DNA of 6,622 nt, taken from assembly GCA_018830925.1 (NCBI GenBank), contig JAHJRK010000240.1:1-6622 (forward strand), read 5' to 3'. Below, one piece after another: positions 1 through 4,805 of the stretch. A model generated the notes under the pieces. That model did not search any database, was not told where the DNA came from, and saw only the letters and a list, made by a program, of their open reading frames with translations. Origin of the DNA: Pseudomonadota bacterium (GTDB lineage Bacteria; Desulfobacterota; Desulfobacteria; Desulfobacterales; RPRI01). How positions within the stretch are numbered: position 1 is the first letter of the stretch; every line of letters starts with the position of its first letter. Position numbers and translations under genes: made by a program.

Positions 1-1
1 T

Positions 2-754
2 ACCGCTGAAGTTGCCAAAAAAGCGGGGGCTAATGTTTACAGCCATCCCTATAATATAGGCAACGGTGCGGCAATAAAAAGCGGAATAAGAGTTGCATCG
101 GGCGATGTGCTGGTTTTCATGGATGCCGACGGTCAGCATAACCCTGCCGATATAGCCGGATTATTAAAATTTATGCCCGACTATGATATGGTTGTCGGCG
201 CAAGATCTGTCAAGGATCAGGCATCGGTTGGGCGTGCCATAGGGAATAAGTTATATAACTGGCTGGCGTCATATGTCGCAAAATTTTATATTCAGGATCT
301 AACATCTGGATTTCGTGCGGTAAAATCAAAGATAGCAAAGAATTTTTTATCTCTTATTCCTAACACATACTCATATCCGACTACACTTACTCTAAGCGTA
401 TTAAGAAGCGGATGGTCTCTTAAGTTTATTCCGATAAAAATAAAGGCAAGAGGTACGGGAAAGAGCAGCATTAAGTTGATAAGGGATGGAGTGAGGTTTT
501 TTATGATCATAGCAAAAATATGCACTCTCTATTCTCCTTTGAGAATATTTCTTCCGGTCAGCTTTGCCCTCTTTGTGCTGGGCCTGTTGAATTACATATA
601 CACATTACTGACCCAGGGCCGGTTCACAAATATGAGCGCTCTTCTCATAACAACAGCCATCATTATTTCCATGATGGGGCTCATATCCGAACAGATATGC
701 CAGATGCGCTACGAAAGGCAGGGAGGAAACAGCTCACCGATTTCGAAAGATTAG
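2..754 (+). CDS. Family 2 glycosyltransferase, polyprenol-phosphate sugar transferase type (5' truncated)
   Basis: The gene enters from the left edge in frame 2. 250 residues and the TAG stop are visible; the first strand of the GT-A fold (about 50-60 residues) lies outside. Visible residues 18-35 read like the dolichol-phosphate mannosyltransferase family (YNIGNGAAIKSGIRVASG), followed by the metal/nucleotide-sugar motif DADGQH at 41-46. A conserved family stretch, LTSGFRAV, follows near 100. Two hydrophobic segments at about 181-203 and 211-232 should be membrane helices, giving a cytoplasmic catalytic domain tethered at its C-terminus. By family, such enzymes move a sugar from a nucleotide donor to a polyprenyl phosphate or related lipid; the actual sugar cannot be read here. 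The next glycosyltransferase starts two bases after the stop, indicating an operon. The internal GTG at 107 is not the start, because homologous sequence continues upstream to the window edge. Family call is confident; substrate is unknown. Confidence 0.9.
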   Translation, partial: TAEVAKKAGANVYSHPYNIGNGAAIKSGIRVASGDVLVFMDADGQHNPADIAGLLKFMPDYDMVVGARSVKDQASVGRAIGNKLYNWLASYVAKFYIQDLTSGFRAVKSKIAKNFLSLIPNTYSYPTTLTLSVLRSGWSLKFIPIKIKARGTGKSSIKLIRDGVRFFMIIAKICTLYSPLRIFLPVSFALFVLGLLNYIYTLLTQGRFTNMSALLITTAIIISMMGLISEQICQMRYERQGGNSSPISKD

Positions 755-756
755 AC

Positions 757-1866
757 TTGAAAGTTCTTTTTGTATCAACTTCATATCCGAAGAATGATCT
801 CGACTGGAGAGGCCGCTTCATAGAAAGAATGGTATGCGGGCTTTCAGAGAGGGATATTGCCTTGCATGTATGGGCGCCACCAGGTAAATTGCCTGATAAC
901 GTCAAATATGCAGCTTCCGGTGAAGAGAAAATATGGCTTGATAATTTGTCAGTGGAAGGAGGCATAGCACATAAGGTCCGTAACGGCCCCTTACAAGCTC
1001 TCCTGTGGGGTTCAGGCCTTCTGCTGCGGTTAAGAGATGTTTATAAACGATTTTCATGCGCTGATTTATATCATGTAAACTGGCTTCAGAATGCATTAAG
1101 CATTCCGGACAACAATAAGCCGATTCTTGTTTCTGTGCTTGGGACTGATTTAAGCCTTCTCCGTATTCCCGGAATAAAGAGTGCGCTAAAGAGAGTGTTT
1201 AAACAGCATCCTGCCATATTGGCGCCAAACAACAACTGGATGATTCCGGTTCTTGAAGAGAATTTCGGGATGGCGGCTGAAGTGCGGGAGATCAAGTTCG
1301 GCATTGACCATGAATTTTATGATATGAATCGCAGCATCGTTGCAAATCCAAGAATATGGATTGCTGTAACAAGGATTACAAAGGATAAAATTGGCCCGCT
1401 TTTTGATTGGGGAGAAAGCTGTTTCCGTGAAGAAGATGAGCTGCATGTTATAGGCCCGATAATTGAAAAGATTAGTTCGCCATCGTGGGTTAAATATCAT
1501 GCCCCGGCTAATCTCGGAGAAATCAGGGACGTGTGGTTTAAAAGAGCGAGCGGGCTTATCACATTAAGTTCTCACAGTGAGGGGTTACCGCAGGTTGTTC
1601 TTGAGGCCATGGCCTCCGGCCTTCCTGTCATTGCTTCACCTCATTCTTCTCATAAAGAGGTTGTAGTTCACATGGAAAATGGATGGATTGCAGGAAGTGC
1701 CGGTGAATTTTGCGAAGGAATAAAACTGTTATCGGATCCCGAGGGAAATATATCGATGGGGTTATCGGCAAGAAGCAGCATTCTTAACATTTGCGGAACA
1801 TGGGAGAATGCCGCGGAGAGATATCACAATGCTTATAAAGAACTTATGCGAAGGGCAGAAAAGTAA
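757..1866 (+). CDS. Family 4 glycosyltransferase (GT-B fold)
   Basis: A 369-residue protein beginning MKVLFVSTSYPKNDLDWRGRF, a typical GT-B N-terminus for retaining glycosyltransferases that modify polysaccharide or lipid-linked glycans. The C-terminal Rossmann domain has the donor-binding loop TRITKDKIG (205-213) and the family 4 E-x7-E signature at Glu275 and Glu283 (SEGLPQVVLEAMASGLP). No signal peptide or membrane helix is evident, so it is probably cytoplasmic or peripheral. Start choice: TTG at 757 puts the first beta strand at residues 2-7 and lies two bases after the preceding stop, suggesting translational coupling; only a weak GAAAGA lies upstream (745-750). In-frame ATGs at 520 and 697 would add residues encoded inside the preceding gene that do not look like the family. 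The 3' end overlaps the following epimerase gene by 38 bases. Donor and acceptor sugars cannot be inferred. Confidence 0.88.
   Translation: MKVLFVSTSYPKNDLDWRGRFIERMVCGLSERDIALHVWAPPGKLPDNVKYAASGEEKIWLDNLSVEGGIAHKVRNGPLQALLWGSGLLLRLRDVYKRFSCADLYHVNWLQNALSIPDNNKPILVSVLGTDLSLLRIPGIKSALKRVFKQHPAILAPNNNWMIPVLEENFGMAAEVREIKFGIDHEFYDMNRSIVANPRIWIAVTRITKDKIGPLFDWGESCFREEDELHVIGPIIEKISSPSWVKYHAPANLGEIRDVWFKRASGLITLSSHSEGLPQVVLEAMASGLPVIASPHSSHKEVVVHMENGWIAGSAGEFCEGIKLLSDPEGNISMGLSARSSILNICGTWENAAERYHNAYKELMRRAEK
1815..1820 (+). promoter_or_regulatory. Ribosome binding site deciding the epimerase start
   Basis: GGAGAG lies eight bases before the ATG at 1829, inside the end of the upstream glycosyltransferase gene. 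The alternative in-frame ATG at 1808 is less well supported, so this site favours 1829. Confidence 0.55.
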
Positions 1867-2794
1867 CATTCTTATATTGGGCGGAACCGGTTTTATAGGA
1901 ACTTGGCTTGCCGAACACTTCTGCGATGCAGGCCATAAGGTTTATTCGCTTGCCCGCAATCCACCCAAAACTTCTTATGAGAACAGATTTTATTTTTATG
2001 TTGAGGGAAATATAAATAACGGCAGGCTTCTTGAACCGCTTGTTGAGGAATGTCCTGTAATTATTCACGCTGCTGCCGATTCTGTTCCAGGCGATACGAT
2101 AAAGGCGCCCTTGTTTGAAGCATATAACAATTTGCTTCCTACTGTTGCCCTGATAGAAACTCTTCAGAATTTTGAGAACAGGCATATATTTTTTATTTCA
2201 AGTGGGGGAGCAATTTATGGTAACCCGGAAACAAATCCTGTTTCAGAGACATCTCCATGTAATCCCATTTCCTATCATGGAGCATGCAAGTTATCTCTGG
2301 AAAACTTTTTATTCCCCTTTGCCTATCAGACTAATAACAAGGTGACAATTATAAGGCCTTCAAATGTTTACGGTCCGGGCCAGCGAAATAAAAATGGATT
2401 CGGCCTGATACAGACAATTTTATCTGCTATATTAATTGACTCGGAATTTTATATATGGGGCGACGGGTCTATAGTGAAAGATTATCTCCATATCCGCGAT
2501 TTTGTTATAGCATGCGAAAAAATCCTCTTATCAGCAAATCAAGAAAAGTATGTAAGGTATAATGTAGGCTATGGAAAAGGTTATTCTATTAATGCAATCT
2601 GTCAAATAGCAGAAGAGATAACAGGAAAGAAAATAAGAAAAGTGCATAAAGAAGCTAGAATAATAGATCCTGCGGAGATAATTCTAAATACAGATAAAAT
2701 AAGAACTGAAACAGGATGGTGTCCTGATATAGACTTAAAAGAGGGTATAAGTCAGGTCTGGAAGAGCCTGAAAACGGTTATGCCAAAAAGTTGA
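1829..2794 (+). CDS. NAD-dependent epimerase/dehydratase (extended SDR), nucleotide-sugar modifying
   Basis: A 321-residue extended short-chain dehydrogenase. The N-terminal NAD(P)-binding motif GGTGFIG is at 18-24, the catalytic-serine region ISSGGAIYG at 123-131, and the substrate-domain motif IRPSNVYGPGQ at 175-185. The C-terminal half (YNVGYGKGYSINAICQIAEEI) resembles UDP-glucose 4-epimerase-like and GDP-sugar epimerase proteins, which interconvert or dehydrate nucleotide sugars in the cytoplasm. Length is normal for the family. Oddity: in the usual YxxxK active-site motif the tyrosine position holds histidine (His150...Lys154, context PISYHGACK), with a tyrosine one residue earlier. It overlaps the upstream glycosyltransferase by 38 bases and probably supplies a sugar donor to that pathway. 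The start at 1829 is chosen from the GGAGAG site; 1808 would add seven residues. The exact reaction is unknown. Confidence 0.88.
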   Translation: MLIKNLCEGQKSNILILGGTGFIGTWLAEHFCDAGHKVYSLARNPPKTSYENRFYFYVEGNINNGRLLEPLVEECPVIIHAAADSVPGDTIKAPLFEAYNNLLPTVALIETLQNFENRHIFFISSGGAIYGNPETNPVSETSPCNPISYHGACKLSLENFLFPFAYQTNNKVTIIRPSNVYGPGQRNKNGFGLIQTILSAILIDSEFYIWGDGSIVKDYLHIRDFVIACEKILLSANQEKYVRYNVGYGKGYSINAICQIAEEITGKKIRKVHKEARIIDPAEIILNTDKIRTETGWCPDIDLKEGISQVWKSLKTVMPKS

Positions 2795-2809
2795 TAATTA
2801 ATAAATTAT
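2794..2809. terminator. Weak AT-only hairpin between convergent genes
   Basis: ATAATT and AATTAT form a six-pair stem around a four-base loop in the 25-base gap between the convergent epimerase and PurF-like genes. It has no GC pairs and no strong T tract, so it may be only AT-rich spacer. No better terminator is visible in the gap. Confidence 0.2.
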
Positions 2810-2819
2810 TACGAGGTCA

Positions 2820-4223
2820 TCAGAAATAGCTTGTTCCGTCCCAGCAGTGCGTGCATAGTTTTTCTTTCGGAAGGCCTATTGCAGTAATCAGATCCCTGAG
2901 TTTCTGATAGTTTAAGGTCGTCAGTTTCAGATGCCGGCAGATCCTGTCCGTCATTTGCCGGTTTTTTTCGGAGTCTGCGGTAGCATATTCTGCAAGATTT
3001 TTGTCCTCACGCCCTTCAATCTCCAGAATAACCTTTCTTCCTGCAAGGTCGAGCGTAGACCTTGATGTGGAGAAGTTGAGAAACAGGCAGGGATAGATAA
3101 GGGTAGGGCAGGCCGGGCGCATATGAACCTCAAGCGCACCGCAGTCGTATAAAATTTGTATATTGTCTTTGAGCTGTGTTCCTCTTACGATAGAGTCCTC
3201 GCAGAAAAGAATTTTCTTTCCCTCAATAAGTTTTTTAACGGGAATAAGCTTCATCTTTGCGACAAGATCCCGCATTTTCTGGTTCTGGGGCATAAAGCTC
3301 CTTGGCCATGTCGGGGTATATTTTACAAAAGGTCGCACATAGGGTACTTTTTTCTCGTTGGCATATCCTATTGCGTGGCCTATCCCTGAATCGGGTATTC
3401 CTGCAACGCAGTCGATTGCAACATTGTCATTTTTTGCAAGAGCGCTCCCGCACCTGTTTCGGACGTATTCAACATTGATTCCTTCATATTCAGAAGCGGG
3501 ATAGCCATAATATACCCACAGGAATGAGCAAATTTGCATTTTGTCTTCCGGCTCTTTTTTCCGGACACAGGCATCGTGTGTAAGAAAAACAATTTCACCC
3601 GGGCCGAGGAATGTTTCAGTTGAGAAGCCCAGGTTGGGAAACGCGCAGTTTTCCGAAGCAACAGCAAAAGAGCCCTCTTTTTTTCCGATAACAAGAGGTG
3701 TTCTGCCCAATTTGTCCCTTGATGCAAAAATGCCTTTATTTGTAAGAAGAAGGATTGAACATGATCCTTTGATGAGTTCCTGGGCTCTTTTTATTCCATT
3801 TTCAAAAGAGTCTTCTTCACAAATCAGCATGGCAACAAGTTCCGTTGGATTGGTTTCCCCTCCGCTTGTTTCGGAAAAATGCATTTTTTTATTAAAGGCT
3901 GTTTTAGAGAGCTCAGCAAGATTATTCAGCTTTCCGACGGTAGCTATTGCGAAAGTTCCAAGGTGTGATCCTATGATAAGAGGCTGGGAATCGTTGTCGC
4001 TGATGACTCCGATTCCCATGTTTCCCTTGAATTTCGGAAGTTCAGGTTCGAACTTTGATCTGAAATAGCTATTTTCTATGCTGTGGATGGCCCTTTCGAA
4101 ACCTTTCCTGTTCCAAACCGCAAGACCTCCTCGTTTTGTTCCAAGATGTGAATGGTAATCCGTTCCGTAAAAAATATCATTTACACAGTCATCCTTTGAT
4201 ACTACGCCGAACAATCCACCCAT
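2820..4223 (-). CDS. PurF-like amidophosphoribosyltransferase homologue lacking the glutaminase catalytic cysteine
   Basis: A 467-residue protein with the two-domain plan of glutamine PRPP amidotransferase. The C-terminal phosphoribosyltransferase domain carries the PRPP motif ILFCEDSIVRGTQ at 338-350. Four cysteines match the B. subtilis PurF [4Fe-4S] ligands as I recall them: Cys193 (ASENC), Cys379 (YPCLF), and Cys457/Cys460 (CTHC). The N-terminal Ntn-hydrolase (class II amidotransferase) domain is recognisable (SRDKLGRTPLVIG at 168-180) but begins MGGLFGV, so the nucleophile Cys1 is Gly. The usual HxRYxT, HNGN and TDSE regions read GVISDND (72-78), TVGKLNN (95-101) and TNPTE (124-128). Glutamine hydrolysis therefore looks lost. 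Start: ATG at 4223 has GAAGGA nine bases upstream and matches the family N-terminus; the longer frame from 4358 starts inside a repeat. It is divergent from carB. I recall similar Cys-less proteins annotated as amidophosphoribosyltransferase in Bacteroides. It may use free ammonia, sense PRPP, or do something else; the gene symbol purF is withheld. Confidence 0.85.
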   Translation of the reverse strand: MGGLFGVVSKDDCVNDIFYGTDYHSHLGTKRGGLAVWNRKGFERAIHSIENSYFRSKFEPELPKFKGNMGIGVISDNDSQPLIIGSHLGTFAIATVGKLNNLAELSKTAFNKKMHFSETSGGETNPTELVAMLICEEDSFENGIKRAQELIKGSCSILLLTNKGIFASRDKLGRTPLVIGKKEGSFAVASENCAFPNLGFSTETFLGPGEIVFLTHDACVRKKEPEDKMQICSFLWVYYGYPASEYEGINVEYVRNRCGSALAKNDNVAIDCVAGIPDSGIGHAIGYANEKKVPYVRPFVKYTPTWPRSFMPQNQKMRDLVAKMKLIPVKKLIEGKKILFCEDSIVRGTQLKDNIQILYDCGALEVHMRPACPTLIYPCLFLNFSTSRSTLDLAGRKVILEIEGREDKNLAEYATADSEKNRQMTDRICRHLKLTTLNYQKLRDLITAIGLPKEKLCTHCWDGTSYF

Positions 4224-4232
4224 ATGTATAAA

Positions 4233-4238
4233 TCCTTC
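4233..4238 (-). promoter_or_regulatory. Ribosome binding site deciding the PurF-like start
   Basis: On the minus strand, GAAGGA lies nine bases upstream of the ATG at 4223. It supports the short start over the in-frame ATG at 4358. Confidence 0.65.
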
Positions 4239-4280
4239 GTGGTTTTCTGACCTTATTGGGAAATACAGACTTTTTATCAA

Positions 4281-4294
4281 TTCATCAAAATTGA
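4281..4294. repeat. Left copy of 14-base direct repeat flanking the palindromic element
   Basis: TTCATCAAAATTGA here is identical to 4477-4490. It is separated from the element's left end by four bases (CGCT). It could be a target-site duplication or a conserved outer part of the repeat family. Confidence 0.6.
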
Positions 4295-4298
4295 CGCT

Positions 4299-4476
4299 CT
4301 CGTAAAAAGTTATATGTGAACGGATTTGAGATTTTTGGGAAACAGATTTATGAATCACTGAGTGTTAAAAATCACAAGCTGTTTGAGGGCTTTAGCCCGA
4401 GTTCTTGTGATTTAGCGAAGTGATTTAAAAATCCCCAAAAAGCTCATTGAGTGAACATATTTCGACTTTTTACGAG
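4299..4476. repeat. 178-base nested quasi-palindromic element, possible MITE or REP-like repeat
   Basis: The ends are a perfect 12-base inverted repeat, CTCGTAAAAAGT (4299-4310) and ACTTTTTACGAG (4465-4476). Further complementary pairs are nested inside: TTTTTGGG/CCCAAAAA (4332-4339, 4434-4441), AATCACT/AGTGATT (4353-4359, 4419-4425), AAATCACAAG/CTTGTGATTT (4369-4378, 4404-4413) and GGGCT/AGCCC (4387-4391, 4394-4398). There is no room for a transposase. A perfect 14-base direct repeat flanks the element. This fits a non-autonomous palindromic element inserted between the PurF-like gene and carB, but one copy alone cannot prove mobility. Confidence 0.65.
4369..4413. repeat. Central stem-loop of the palindromic element
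   Basis: A perfect 10-pair stem (AAATCACAAG/CTTGTGATTT) encloses an internal loop and a second GC-rich stem GGGCT/AGCCC with a tiny loop. This two-stem hairpin is the most stable structure in the intergenic region and could form as RNA or as a DNA cruciform. Confidence 0.7.
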
Positions 4477-4490
4477 TTCATCAAAATTGA
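4477..4490. repeat. Right copy of 14-base direct repeat flanking the palindromic element
   Basis: TTCATCAAAATTGA starts directly after the right terminal inverted repeat and matches 4281-4294 at all 14 positions. Confidence 0.6.
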
Positions 4491-4566
4491 TTATTCTACA
4501 AAAAAACAGGATATTTTTAGCACATATTTTTATTAAAACAAGACTGAAATATGTAATAATTTTATC

Positions 4567-4595
4567 TTGATTTTAAGAGGTGCTCAAACTAACAT
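4567..4595 (+). promoter_or_regulatory. Possible sigma70-type promoter for carB
   Basis: TTGATT (4567-4572) and TAACAT (4590-4595) are separated by 17 bases, each matching four of six consensus positions. It would give a leader of about 200 bases that includes the inverted repeat at 4687-4758. In such AT-rich DNA this match may be chance. Confidence 0.2.
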
Positions 4596-4602
4596 ATTTC
4601 GA
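4582..4602 (+). repeat. Partial second copy of the element's right-end motif
   Basis: GCTCAAACTAACATATTTCGA resembles 4442-4465 in the palindromic element: both begin GCTCA and both end in the identical 12-base AACATATTTCGA (4454-4465 and 4591-4602). The terminal ACTTTTTACGAG does not follow here, so this would be a degraded or partial copy. Confidence 0.4.
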
Positions 4603-4686
4603 TTAGTATTGCTAACATTTTTAAATCAGCCCGCAATAAGCACTGCTCAGGTGGATAGGCTTTAGGCAGTTAGCTTGAAGAAAGAT

Positions 4687-4758
4687 AGGCTGAAGACTGT
4701 AGTCTGTTAGGCTGTAGAAATTATCCCTAAAAGCCTACAGACTAACAGTCTACAGCCT
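4687..4758. repeat. Long imperfect inverted repeat upstream of carB
   Basis: The left arm 4687-4711 and right arm 4734-4758 are about 25 bases each and complementary apart from a mismatch and small indels, around a 22-base loop. The arms are made of a degenerate decamer, TAGGCTGNAG, seen at 4656-4665 (TAGGCTTTAG), 4671-4680 (TAGCTTGAAG), 4686-4695 (TAGGCTGAAG) and 4708-4717 (TAGGCTGTAG), with a reverse-complement copy at 4750-4759. An alternative pairing, CTGTAG 4712-4717 with CTACAG 4735-4740, is also possible. It ends 47 bases before the carB start, so it could sit in the carB leader RNA, or be an independent dispersed repeat. Confidence 0.6.
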
Positions 4759-4794
4759 AAACAACCTGAATAGTAACAATTAACGTAAATTAAA

Positions 4795-4800
4795 AAGGAG
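4795..4800 (+). promoter_or_regulatory. Ribosome binding site of carB
   Basis: AAGGAG lies five bases before the ATG at 4806. It is a strong Shine-Dalgarno match and fixes the carB start. Confidence 0.8.
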
Positions 4801-4805
4801 TAAGT

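Larger units (their letters stand above)
4224..4805. other. Non-coding divergent intergenic region
   Basis: This 582-base AT-rich stretch separates the PurF-like gene from carB and must hold both promoters. Besides the repeats listed separately I see no convincing gene, tRNA or riboswitch. Bases 4491-4566 look like plain AT-rich DNA apart from GAAATATGT at 4546-4554, which is complementary to ACATATTTC at 4592-4600. For the minus-strand gene, only a weak promoter-like pair (TTGATG at 4288-4283, 17 bases, TATTTC at 4265-4260) was found, overlapping the left 14-base repeat. Confidence 0.7.

Noticed and set aside
520..756. 79-residue N-terminal extension of the family 4 glycosyltransferase (starts at 520 or 697)
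   Set aside because: It lies inside the membrane-segment coding part of the upstream gene, is low in family-like content, and the GT-B fold clearly begins at residue 2 from TTG 757.
3541..4068. 175-codon plus-strand open frame antisense to the PurF-like gene
   Set aside because: It is a shadow of a well-supported gene, with no recognisable domain.
4369..4413. Intrinsic transcription terminator
   Set aside because: Although the hairpin is strong and has a short T run on the minus-strand side, it lies between divergent genes with no transcript end to serve and is nested in a larger palindrome.
4656..4759. Short CRISPR-like array
   Set aside because: The repeated unit is only about 10 bases, degenerate and unevenly spaced, with one copy inverted. 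There are no spacers of constant length and no cas genes.
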